Source: Haloarcula amylovorans
GTDB lineage: Archaea; Halobacteriota; Halobacteria; Halobacteriales; Haloarculaceae
DNA: 64,000 bases
Assembly (NCBI RefSeq): GCF_004681185.1
Contig: NZ_SRIF01000002.1
Span: 186,001-250,000, forward strand
Reading direction: 5' to 3'
Positions within the stretch are counted from its first letter, which is position 1. The number at the start of each line of letters is the position of its first letter. Below the pieces are notes generated by a model. That model saw only the letters and a program-made list of their open reading frames with translations, did no database searches and was not told the origin of the DNA. Positions 1 to 7,707 of this stretch are shown here, in pieces. The position numbers and the translations under genes were made by a program.

Positions 1-493
1 GGTAGATCGTGCGGAAGTACCGGCTGGTGACCGCCGGGAACTGCTCGCGGTCGTAGTCGGCGAAGACGCCCGGCGGCACCAGCGCCGTGGCGGTCATATC
101 GCAGGAGTCACACTCCACGCGGACTCGCTCGTCCTCGTAGTGGAAGGTCCGCTCGCCGCCGCAGGCTGGACAGGGGTCCGAAAGCGCCATCGGGTCGATA
201 GAACCGTCCATCGTGTACGCGCCGGCGTGGATGGCCCCGTTGACCGCGCGGCCGGCCAGCGTGAGTTCGTAGCCGTCCTCGCCCTTCGTGACGAAGCGGT
301 CGGTGAGTTTGTCGAGGTGGTAGTTGAACTGGCCCGAATCGTCCATCTCGACGGCGTCGCGCAGCTCCGAGAACGTCGCCGTCTGGTCGTCGGCGTACCA
401 CAGCGCCCGAAGAATGTCGACCCGCGCGGCGTTCGCGAGCGCACCGAACGCCTCGTCGGGGTCGGCCGTCTCGGTCAGTCCCGTCTCGCTCAT
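1..493 (-). CDS. ArsR-like winged-helix regulator with zinc ribbon (3' end outside window)
   Basis: A start ATG at 493 reads leftwards off the window edge, so only the first 164 codons are visible. Residues about 10-90 form a winged helix (FGALANAARVDILRAL, then a QFNYHLDKL recognition region) typical of haloarchaeal ArsR-type regulators. Two CxxC pairs follow (Cys108/111 and Cys128/131), which look like a zinc ribbon. Many haloarchaeal proteins share this DUF7347/DUF7351-like layout. The ligand and target genes cannot be told. The acidic composition is normal for a halophile. Confidence 0.85.
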   Translation of the reverse strand, partial: MSETGLTETADPDEAFGALANAARVDILRALWYADDQTATFSELRDAVEMDDSGQFNYHLDKLTDRFVTKGEDGYELTLAGRAVNGAIHAGAYTMDGSIDPMALSDPCPACGGERTFHYEDERVRVECDSCDMTATALVPPGVFADYDREQFPAVTSRYFRTIY

Positions 494-629
494 GACCCCG
501 ACATGAAGCGAGCACGGTTTAGTCGTGGCGGGCAGCGGAGACGAACCGTTTCGAGTCGCCGCCGTCGATGGGGTCGTGACTGTACCAAGCTTGATATGAA
601 TCACTCGTGTCTAGCCACGCGAGCCCTCC

Positions 630-1475
630 ATGAAACTCCAGATCGACAGCGGGAAATTGCTGTACGCCCTCGGAGTGCTCTTCGCCGCGGCAGCGTTCCT
701 CTACTTCGTCCGCGACGTGGTCTTCGGCCTCTCGATAACCGTCAAGGCCGTCCTCCTGTTCCTCGCGTTCGTCGCCTTCTTCGTCGCCGGTGTCACGGTC
801 GAACGAGACGTTTTAGACGTCGTCGCCTTCGCGCTCTCTGGGGTGGCCTACGTCGTCTTCGTCGGCTACGTCGTTATCAGATACGGGCCGAGTGAAACGG
901 GAACGTTCCTCTTGCTCGCCATCTCGGCGGCGCTGTTCGTCGCGCTCGGATACCTCCTTCGCCAGCAGACCATCGACGTGCCGCGGCGGACGGCCACCGG
1001 CGTCGTCGTCGCCCTCCTCCTCGTGAGCACGGTGCTGGTCGGCGTCGACGCGCTGGGCGGCGACGTGACCTATGACCTCCAGACCGAGGAGTCGGCCACC
1101 GTCTCTCCGCCGACCAGAGCTCCCGATAGCGGATACGTCAACGTCGACCGATCCATCGGGACGATGACCGCGACCAATTCGTTCGTCTTCACCCGAGCGC
1201 TTTCGCTGCCGACGCTCGATGGCTGTCTGGTCGGCACCGACACAGTGCCGCGAGACGACGTGTGGCTCTCCTACGAGTTTCCCGACTACACTCGCCCAGA
1301 TACCATCGGTGGCGGAACGACCCGTGAGTTCAGTGTCCGGGCGAGTATCCCCGTCAGCGTCAACCAGACCGAACCCGCGACAGTCGTAATCGAACGCGGG
1401 ACCGACTGTACCGTCGACCGGTCCTCACCGACGCTGATCGTCTCGGTGGGCGAAGAAGACCTCCGCCGTGATTAG
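630..1475 (+). CDS. haloarchaeal membrane protein with extracytoplasmic domain
   Basis: 281 residues. Five hydrophobic segments occupy about residues 8-145 (Lys-poor, Val/Leu/Phe-rich), followed by a polar domain of about 135 residues with two cysteines (CLVGTD and DCTVD) that probably faces outside. It resembles haloarchaeal DUF1109-type membrane proteins, but I do not recognise a function. The stop codon overlaps the stop of the convergent gene at 1472-1792 by four bases. The start is the first ATG after a gap and has no obvious ribosome-binding site, which fits leaderless translation. Confidence 0.8.
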   Translation: MKLQIDSGKLLYALGVLFAAAAFLYFVRDVVFGLSITVKAVLLFLAFVAFFVAGVTVERDVLDVVAFALSGVAYVVFVGYVVIRYGPSETGTFLLLAISAALFVALGYLLRQQTIDVPRRTATGVVVALLLVSTVLVGVDALGGDVTYDLQTEESATVSPPTRAPDSGYVNVDRSIGTMTATNSFVFTRALSLPTLDGCLVGTDTVPRDDVWLSYEFPDYTRPDTIGGGTTREFSVRASIPVSVNQTEPATVVIERGTDCTVDRSSPTLIVSVGEEDLRRD

Positions 1476-1792
1476 GGGTCGACAATTTTGTCGAGACAGT
1501 CCTGACAGTAGGTGACGCCGGTTCGATTCTCCGTCCCGCAATTCGGACAGGCGACGGTCTCAGCGTGGTTCGAGCCGCTATTCGGAACGAGCGACACGGC
1601 CGACCTGTCGACGGTCCACTCCCCGTTCGATTGTTCGACGCCGTCCGCTCGCTGTCTCGCTCGTTCGATGAGTTCGTCGTCGCGCATCGACTCCAGCCCG
1701 CGCCACAGCGCGAGGAACAGCAGCGTCGGCGCGACGATGACGAACAGCCCCGCGCCGACACGAAAGGCCAGCTCCAGCTGGCTGATTGCCAT
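1472..1792 (-). CDS. small membrane-anchored zinc-ribbon protein
   Basis: 106 residues: one N-terminal transmembrane helix (about residues 8-30), a charged linker, and a C-terminal zinc ribbon with Cys82/85 and Cys96/99 (CPNC and CQDC). This arrangement is common in small haloarchaeal proteins of unknown role (DUF7577-like). The tail overlaps the upstream membrane-protein gene on the other strand by four bases. The neighbour on the same strand at 1835-2209 is another small membrane protein. No enzymatic residues are visible. Confidence 0.8.
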   Translation of the reverse strand: MAISQLELAFRVGAGLFVIVAPTLLFLALWRGLESMRDDELIERARQRADGVEQSNGEWTVDRSAVSLVPNSGSNHAETVACPNCGTENRTGVTYCQDCLDKIVDP

Positions 1793-1834
1793 GCGTTCAC
1801 ATAGTTCTGGAACACCGAGAACGCTTCGCCGAAC

Positions 1835-2209
1835 TCAGTAGCGATACAGCGAGACGACGTAGGGCAGTTGGTTGTACATCCAGATGGCCAGCGGGATACC
1901 GACGACAGTCAGCGTCAACGTGTAGGCGACGCCGGTCCAGATACCGCTGGCCCACCAGCCCACTAGCAGGAACCACACCGCGCGGACGACGAGCGGATAC
2001 TGACCGCCGCCGCCTCGCTCCTCGACGAGGGGATCCCGGCGTTTCAGCGACAGTATCATCGGCACCTGGTTTATCAGCCAGATGCCCAGCGGAATGCCGA
2101 TGATGGTGACGTTCAACAGCCACGCGACGGAGAGCCAGATACCGGTCGCCCACCACCCCACCAACAGGAACCAGAGAGCGCGAACGAAGAGAGAGGGTTG
2201 GTCACTCAT
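1835..2209 (-). CDS. YccF-type membrane protein with duplicated domain
   Basis: 124 residues made of two copies of one module: ALWFLLVGWWATGIW near residue 10 and AVWFLLVGWWASGIW near residue 77, each followed by a glycine-containing segment ending in IPLGIW or IPLAIW. This is the YccF inner-membrane repeat (PF03733), which in bacteria also comes as two repeats per protein. Four membrane segments are likely. The function of the family is unknown. Start ATG at 2209, with an AT-richer stretch upstream. Confidence 0.85.
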   Translation of the reverse strand: MSDQPSLFVRALWFLLVGWWATGIWLSVAWLLNVTIIGIPLGIWLINQVPMILSLKRRDPLVEERGGGGQYPLVVRAVWFLLVGWWASGIWTGVAYTLTLTVVGIPLAIWMYNQLPYVVSLYRY

Positions 2210-2363
2210 AATGAAGGTAGCTCAGCGGCAGAGATAAGCCTGCTGTCGGCCATCAGTGCGGACGAACGCGCGTCCTATCGAGGGCCTCCTGAGTGAGGTA
2301 TACGTTGCCATTCTATTACATACCTGAGCAACACTTTTCTACCGACCTGCCGACGGCTACGCC

Positions 2364-3095
2364 ATGCCTGACCTCCCCGAGACCGACGCGTTCGGCGCGA
2401 TGTGTCTCGATTACCACGAACACGGCCACTCCTTCGAGGCCGTCGAGCGAGACGACGGCCTGTTGGAACTGCCCGGCGGCCCCGAACTGTACTTCGAACG
2501 ACCCGAGGAGTGGGAACCACTCGACTGCACCGCCGTCGAGTGGGCCGACGGACACGTCCTCGACGTCGGCTGTGGCCCCGGCCGCCACGCGTTGGCGTTA
2601 CAGGAACGCGGCTACGACGTGACGGGTATCGATCTCTCGCCGGGCGCGCTCCGGGTCGCCAGCGACCGGGGCGTCGAGGACGCACGACGCTGTGACGTAG
2701 CCGACGTCGGGGAGATAGACGAGCGCTTCGACGCCGTCGTCATGCTCGGTCAGAACTTCGGACTGGTCGGGAGCGCCGACCGAGCGCCCGACGTCCTCGG
2801 TGCGCTCGCCGCCGTGACCACTGACGACGCCGCGCTTATCGCTTCCAGCATGGACCCGACGATGACCGACCGTCAGGTCCATCTGGACTACCACGAGTTG
2901 AATCGCGAGCGGGGCCGTCTCCCGGGCCGCGTCCGTATCCGCACCCGCTACCGGCAGTACGTCGGCGAGTGGCACGACTACCTCCACGTCGCTCCGGAGA
3001 CGATGCGCGACCTCGTCGCCGACACTGTCTGGACCGTCGAGCGCATCGAACAAGATGGAGCGAAATACGTGGCCAGGCTGGAGAAGTCGACGTAA
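2364..3095 (+). CDS. class I SAM-dependent methyltransferase
   Basis: 243 residues. Motif I is LDVGCGPG at residues 66-73, followed by an acidic residue at the end of strand 2 (YDVTGIDLSPG) that would bind the ribose of S-adenosylmethionine. The C-terminal half has no recognisable substrate domain. Small-molecule methylation is likely, but the acceptor is unknown. Monocistronic: it stands alone between a YccF gene on the other strand and a convergent aminopeptidase. The AT-rich stretch at 2310-2345 probably holds the promoter. Confidence 0.88.
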   Translation: MPDLPETDAFGAMCLDYHEHGHSFEAVERDDGLLELPGGPELYFERPEEWEPLDCTAVEWADGHVLDVGCGPGRHALALQERGYDVTGIDLSPGALRVASDRGVEDARRCDVADVGEIDERFDAVVMLGQNFGLVGSADRAPDVLGALAAVTTDDAALIASSMDPTMTDRQVHLDYHELNRERGRLPGRVRIRTRYRQYVGEWHDYLHVAPETMRDLVADTVWTVERIEQDGAKYVARLEKST

Positions 3096-3116
3096 AAATA
3101 CGCGTCTGATGGGGTA

Positions 3117-4202
3117 CTAGAATCCCGCTTCGAACTGGAACGTCCCGTCGCGCTGGACCACGTCACCGTCTACCTCGATGTACGAGTCCTCGCTCATATC
3201 CACGATCATGTCGACGTGAACAGCCGAGTCGTTCTGTTCGTTGTCCTCGCCGACCGTCTCCTCGTAGGCGCGGCCGACGGCCATGTGGACGGTGTCGCCC
3301 ATCTTCTCGTCGAACAGCATGTTGTAGGTGAACTGGTCGATGTCGCGGTTCATGCCGATACCGAGTTCGCCCAGTCGGTTCGCACCGTCGTCGGTTTCGA
3401 GAACTTCGGTCAGCACCGCCTCGTTCTTCGCGGCGCTGTGTTCGACGACCCGACCGTCCTCGAAGTCGAGGTAGACGTCTGTGACCTCTCGACCCTGGTG
3501 GTAGAGCGGCTTGTCGAACAGCACCTCGCCCTCGACGCTGTCGGGGACGGGAGCGGTGAACACCTCGCCGCCGGGGAGGTTCTTCTCGCCGTAGTCGTTG
3601 AGCGTCAGGTTACCGGCGACGGACATGGTCACGTCGGTCGTGTCACCCGAGACGATGCGGACCTCCTCGGCGGGGTCGAGGATATCGACCATCTGCGATT
3701 GATGCTCTCGGACCTCGTCCCAGTCCTTGTTGACGGCGTCCCAGACGAAGTTCTCGTAGCCCTCAGTGGACATCTGCGCGAGCTGGGCGTTCGCGGCCGC
3801 CGGGTACTGCGTGAGGTTCCACGTCTTCGAGAGGCGTTCGGCCAGTAAGGGCTGCTGAGCCTGCTGGTAAGCTGCGTTTGTCTCAGGGTCGACGTCACTG
3901 GTCTCGGTAACGTTGGCGTTCCCGCGGATGGCGATGTAGGCGTCCATCGCGTCGTAGAGCGCCTCAACGTGGCCGGGCGTCTCGAACTCCTCGCGGTTGC
4001 GGAGGAAGGCACGTTGGTATCGCTCGCCGAGTCGGTCCTGCACAACGAGGGGGTTCGCGCCGCGGTCAGCAGCAAGTTCGTGAAGCGCGACGACGAGGTC
4101 CTCGGCGACGGGATGGGCGTCGATGACGATATCGTCGCCCTCGCTTAGATCGACGGAGTGGTCGACGATGACTTCTGCGTGTTCGCGGATACGCGGGTCC
4201 AT
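3117..4202 (-). CDS. M29-family aminopeptidase
   Basis: 361 residues, the usual length for peptidase family M29 (AmpS / aminopeptidase T). The N-terminal domain opens with IREHAEVIVDHSVDLSEGD, and the metal-binding C-terminal half contains the family-typical NLPGGEVFTAPV stretch and several conserved Glu/His/Asp positions. These cytoplasmic metallopeptidases (Co2+/Zn2+) release N-terminal amino acids from peptides. The gene ends 21 bp from the convergent methyltransferase. Confidence 0.93.
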   Translation of the reverse strand: MDPRIREHAEVIVDHSVDLSEGDDIVIDAHPVAEDLVVALHELAADRGANPLVVQDRLGERYQRAFLRNREEFETPGHVEALYDAMDAYIAIRGNANVTETSDVDPETNAAYQQAQQPLLAERLSKTWNLTQYPAAANAQLAQMSTEGYENFVWDAVNKDWDEVREHQSQMVDILDPAEEVRIVSGDTTDVTMSVAGNLTLNDYGEKNLPGGEVFTAPVPDSVEGEVLFDKPLYHQGREVTDVYLDFEDGRVVEHSAAKNEAVLTEVLETDDGANRLGELGIGMNRDIDQFTYNMLFDEKMGDTVHMAVGRAYEETVGEDNEQNDSAVHVDMIVDMSEDSYIEVDGDVVQRDGTFQFEAGF

Positions 4203-4245
4203 AGGGGAACGTCCGGCGACGGGCCCAAACCACTTTCGCCGTCGG

Positions 4246-4368
4246 CTACTTCTCCTTGCTATTTTCGAGGCCCTCTCGGAACCCGAGGAAGGTTCGGCGC
4301 AGCATTAGATACATGAAAAAGAAGAACGCGAGCACTGCGGCGAGGATACCGTAGGTGAGCCAGTCCAT
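4246..4368 (-). CDS. 40-residue single-span membrane protein
   Basis: A 40-codon ORF starting at ATG 4368 with one hydrophobic helix (MDWLTYGILAAVLAFFFF), then an Arg/Lys-containing cytoplasmic tail ending NSKEK. Small proteins like this (DUF7859-like) are conserved in haloarchaea. It is the only reading in this stretch with halophile-like codon use and a sensible membrane topology; a longer in-frame extension to 4665 is basic and low-complexity and I reject it. Function unknown. It lies 43 bp upstream of the aminopeptidase start on the same strand. Confidence 0.65.
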   Translation of the reverse strand: MDWLTYGILAAVLAFFFFMYLMLRRTFLGFREGLENSKEK

Positions 4369-4528
4369 AGGGGTCGGTTGACGACGCGCCGACAAAGAGG
4401 TTTCGCCACCTCCGATAAAACGGCTGAGTCGGTCGATTTCGAAGAGTAAAATGAGCCTTTGAGCGATAGGCCTAGTGAGCGTCGTACATTGGGGAAGACT
4501 CATAACGGGATAGAACATACCATAGTCT

Positions 4529-5200
4529 ATGTCGTTGCTGCCCTCTCGGGACCCGGCAGTGCCCGACGCAGAACCTCGAGTCATCGGGGTCGATAGCGAG
4601 GACGCGGACGACGTCTTGTCGGCGCTCTCATCGGAGACCGCTCGTAACCTCCTGGCGGCGCTCAACCGCGAACCGGCACCGCCAGCGGAGTTAGCAGACC
4701 GTGTCGATACTTCCCTCCAGAACGCACAGTACCACCTGAAAAAGCTCGAAAAGGCCGGTGCCGTCGAAGTCGTCGATACGGCCTACTCCGAGAAGGGCCG
4801 CGAGATGGACGTCTTCGCGCCCGCCAACCAACCATTGGTTATCTGCGCAGGCGACGAACAGGAGACCTCCGGACTCCGGGCGGCAATCTCGAATCTGCTC
4901 GGCGGTCTCGCCGTCGTCGGACTGGCGGCGCTCTTCGTCCAACAACTGTTCGGCAAGGGCCTCGGCACCTTCTTCGGGCCGACGGTTCAGAGCGGCAGCG
5001 GAGATACAGGCGGGGCCAACCCGAGCTTCTACATCGAGAACGGGACCGTCGCCGACGGCGGGACGACGCCGTATGCCGTCGACGCCGCCTCACAGGGCGG
5101 TGCCGACGCCGTCGCCGGGTTACCGCCCGGTCTCGCCTTCTTCGCCGGCGGCGCGTTCGTCCTCTTCGCGCTTGGCGCGATCTGGTACGCGCGCCAGTAG
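4529..5200 (+). CDS. membrane-anchored ArsR-type winged-helix regulator
   Basis: 223 residues. A winged helix at about residues 28-100 (LSALSSETARNLLAALNREP, then TSLQNAQYHLKKLEKAGAVEVV) is followed by a hydrophobic span near residues 117-140, a Gly/Ala-rich loop and a second span at about 198-220. Haloarchaea have many such DNA-binding proteins tied to the membrane, which suggests signal-responsive control, but the signal is unknown. An AT-rich stretch at 4490-4525 is the likely promoter. It is followed by an unassigned gap of about 160 bp. Confidence 0.85.
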   Translation: MSLLPSRDPAVPDAEPRVIGVDSEDADDVLSALSSETARNLLAALNREPAPPAELADRVDTSLQNAQYHLKKLEKAGAVEVVDTAYSEKGREMDVFAPANQPLVICAGDEQETSGLRAAISNLLGGLAVVGLAALFVQQLFGKGLGTFFGPTVQSGSGDTGGANPSFYIENGTVADGGTTPYAVDAASQGGADAVAGLPPGLAFFAGGAFVLFALGAIWYARQ

Positions 5201-5363
5201 AGTGTCAAACGCCCGTTTCACTCTCCGGTAAGTCCTTTATTTGCCGTGCAGTACGTTCACACGCGTGCCGACCCACTCGGCGCGTCACGGGTCACACTGA
5301 CATCTACTGGCATTCGGCTTCGACGACGACGTGGCTGGTGTGCCCTTCGCGGCCGCCGGCCCC

Positions 5364-5873
5364 TCACCGCTTTCGCGTGACCGAGGAGATGATCGTCCCC
5401 TCGGGCGAACGCAGTCGCACGCTGAGACGGCCGTCCTCGACATCGAGTTCTGCGTGTGCCGGTTCGTACCGCCGCGGGTCGGCATAGCTCCCCGGGTTGA
5501 CGAGCAACCGACCGTCGAGTTCGGCGATCTCGGGTCGGTGTGAGTGACCGACGACCACTACGTCGGCGTCTTCCTGACGGGCGAGCATTCCCAGCGCCGT
5601 CTCGGTGTGTTCGTGGCCGTGGGCGACGAGAACCGTCAGTTCCGCCCACGACAGCGTGGCGACGTCGGTGAGCCGACCGCGGACCGCTCGCGTGTCGTTG
5701 TTGCCGTACACCGCGGTCAGGGCCGCCGCTTCCGATTCGACGGCGTCGAGGACGACTTCGGTCGTGAAATCGCCAGCGTGAACGACGCGGTCGGCCTCGC
5801 GGACGGCCGCGAGCGTCTCGCCTTCCAAGCGGTGGCCGTCGGTACCGTGCGTGTCGGAGATAACGGTGAGCAT
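5364..5873 (-). CDS. YfcE/MJ0936-type metallophosphoesterase
   Basis: 169 residues, right for the small phosphodiesterases of the calcineurin-like superfamily. The metal ligands are all present: SDTHG (Asp7, His9), HAGDF (Asp35), YGNND (Asn59/Asp60), VAHGH and GHSHRPE. Family members act on phosphodiester model substrates; the natural substrate is unknown. A second, longer member of the superfamily lies at 63172-63870. It faces away from the CDF transporter, leaving 66 bp for two divergent promoters. Confidence 0.92.
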   Translation of the reverse strand: MLTVISDTHGTDGHRLEGETLAAVREADRVVHAGDFTTEVVLDAVESEAAALTAVYGNNDTRAVRGRLTDVATLSWAELTVLVAHGHEHTETALGMLARQEDADVVVVGHSHRPEIAELDGRLLVNPGSYADPRRYEPAHAELDVEDGRLSVRLRSPEGTIISSVTRKR

Positions 5874-5939
5874 ACCTCCCCTTCATCCCGCGGACGTAAA
5901 TCCAGAACCACTTTCCGCCCGCCTCGTGAGGTGTGAGTA

Positions 5940-6923
5940 ATGGCAGGCAGTAAATCAGTCGTCCTCGCCGCTCTCGTCGCCAACGGAGCCATCGCCATCC
6001 TGAAGTTCTTCGGCTTCCTGCTGACCGGGAGCGCCGCGATGCTCTCGGAGACGTACCACAGCATCTCCGACACCGGCAATCAGGTGTTCCTGCTTATCGG
6101 CATCCGCTACAGCGGCCGGGACCCAGACCGGACACATCCCTTCGGCTACGGGAAGGCACAGTTCTTCTACAGCTTTCTGGTCTCCGTGTTCCTGTTCGGC
6201 ATCGCCGGCTGGGAGAGCCTCAAGCACGGCTACAGCGAACTCACTGCGAGTGGCGGACACGGCGGCGGGCACGCCGGCGAGGCCGTCGAGTTCCTCTTCT
6301 TCAGTTTCCAGCCCCCGGCGTGGCTGGACCCACTCATGGTCAACTACACCGTCCTGCTGGGCGCGTTCGCCTTCGAGACGTACGCGCTGGTGAAAGCCCG
6401 CGCGGAGATGCAACGCCAGATGAAGCGCAACAACTGGTCGGGCTACAAGGAGGCGTTCCGCAAGACCAGCGACGTGACGACGCTGACGGCGCTGACCGAG
6501 GACACCATCGCGCTGGCCGGTATCGTCATCGCCTTGGTCGGCCTCTTCCTGGAACAACAGACCGGCAACCCCGTCTTCGACCAGATATCGGCGGTGCTCA
6601 TCGGTATCATGCTGATGGGCTTCGCCCTGGCGCTGGCGTGGGAGAACAAGCGTCTCCTGCTCGGTGAGAGCCTTCCGAAAGACGAGAATCAGCGCCTCCG
6701 TGAGGTTATCCTGCACGACGAACACGTCGCCAAGATAATCGACTTCCGGACCATCTACTTCGGTCCCAACGAGGTCATCCTTTCGGCGGACGTGGCGTTC
6801 ATCAAGGGTCTCAACACGAGCGAGATAGACGAGGCCATCACCGCCATCGAGGACGAACTGCAGGCGACGAACGGGGACATCCGAAAGGTGTACATCGAAC
6901 CCGAAATCACGGCTCAGTCGTAG
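5940..6923 (+). CDS. cation diffusion facilitator (CDF) transporter
   Basis: 327 residues with six predicted membrane helices and a cytoplasmic C-terminal domain. The helix-II region carries an acidic/histidine metal site (SETYHSISDTGNQ), and the segment with HPFGYGKAQFF is a CDF hallmark. A His/Gly-rich loop (GGHGGGHAGE, about residue 103) resembles metal-binding loops of zinc exporters. The C-terminal domain (after about residue 245) matches the CDF dimerisation fold. It probably exports Zn2+ or a similar divalent metal. The gene overlaps the convergent lipoprotein gene by 10 bp. Confidence 0.92.
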   Translation: MAGSKSVVLAALVANGAIAILKFFGFLLTGSAAMLSETYHSISDTGNQVFLLIGIRYSGRDPDRTHPFGYGKAQFFYSFLVSVFLFGIAGWESLKHGYSELTASGGHGGGHAGEAVEFLFFSFQPPAWLDPLMVNYTVLLGAFAFETYALVKARAEMQRQMKRNNWSGYKEAFRKTSDVTTLTALTEDTIALAGIVIALVGLFLEQQTGNPVFDQISAVLIGIMLMGFALALAWENKRLLLGESLPKDENQRLREVILHDEHVAKIIDFRTIYFGPNEVILSADVAFIKGLNTSEIDEAITAIEDELQATNGDIRKVYIEPEITAQS

Positions 6924-7657
6924 ATAGCCGCATCCTCGGCCCACCACGGTATCGGCACGCGGTCGATTCCCGTCCGAACCCGCAGCCGAAGTTCGATTTC
7001 GGTGCCGTCTTTCTGTCGTTCCCAGTGTCCGACGTGCCTGACGACGCCCTGTCGGTCCACGTAAATTCGAGAGCGCACCGCGACCACTTGGTCCGGATCC
7101 GCTCCGGAAAGCGGCACGTCCGTATCGTTCGAGGCGATGACTGCGAGCGGTCGGCCGTCCCGTCGGACAGTTCCCACCCGGTCGTAGTCTTCGGCGTCAA
7201 GCACCTGCCTGAGCCGCGGCGCGCCCGACGCCGAGAAGACGTAAGGAATCCGCCCGTCGCTCTCGTCGGTCACGTAGTCCCGCTCCGGGTCGTCGCGGAC
7301 GCTCCGGTAGACGACACCATCGGCGACGATAGCGTCGTCGGTCAGCGGCCCGAACGTCTGCCGGACGCGGACGACGCCGCTGTCGCGGTCCATCCACACG
7401 GCCCGCGTGTTCTGTGGCCCTTCGCGCTCGACGTGTCGGTGGAAACTCCGCTCGGCCAGGGCCGCCTCGTGCCGATCGACGACGCTGTCGAGGTCGACGC
7501 TCCCGTTTTCTCGGGGCACCTCGACCGGTGTCGCCGTCGGTTCGGGCACCGGTGCGGGCGTTAGCGTCGCCTCCTCGCCGCTCGGGTCGCCGCTCGCCAG
7601 CAGGCCCGAACAGCCCGCGAGAGTGACGACAGCGACGACGAGGAGCGGACGCCACAT
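6914..7657 (-). CDS. haloarchaeal secreted lipoprotein
   Basis: 247 residues from the ATG at 7657, chosen because the protein then begins with a proper signal peptide (MWRPLLVVAVVTLAGC) and a lipobox LAGC with the cysteine at position 16. A Thr/Pro linker follows, then a domain with VVDRHEAALAERSFHRHVE and repeated short beta-like strands, as in haloarchaeal DUF7537-type lipoproteins. An in-frame start nine codons upstream would spoil the signal peptide. Probably anchored on the outer face of the membrane. Function unknown. Confidence 0.85.
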   Translation of the reverse strand: MWRPLLVVAVVTLAGCSGLLASGDPSGEEATLTPAPVPEPTATPVEVPRENGSVDLDSVVDRHEAALAERSFHRHVEREGPQNTRAVWMDRDSGVVRVRQTFGPLTDDAIVADGVVYRSVRDDPERDYVTDESDGRIPYVFSASGAPRLRQVLDAEDYDRVGTVRRDGRPLAVIASNDTDVPLSGADPDQVVAVRSRIYVDRQGVVRHVGHWERQKDGTEIELRLRVRTGIDRVPIPWWAEDAAIYD

Positions 7658-7707
7658 ACTCACACACTGGGAGCGAAGCGACAAGTGGCTGCCGGGGCCG
7701 AACCCTT

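Noticed and set aside
5201..5363. Possible small gene between the membrane-anchored regulator and the phosphoesterase
   Set aside because: All frames give basic or low-complexity products with no start context.
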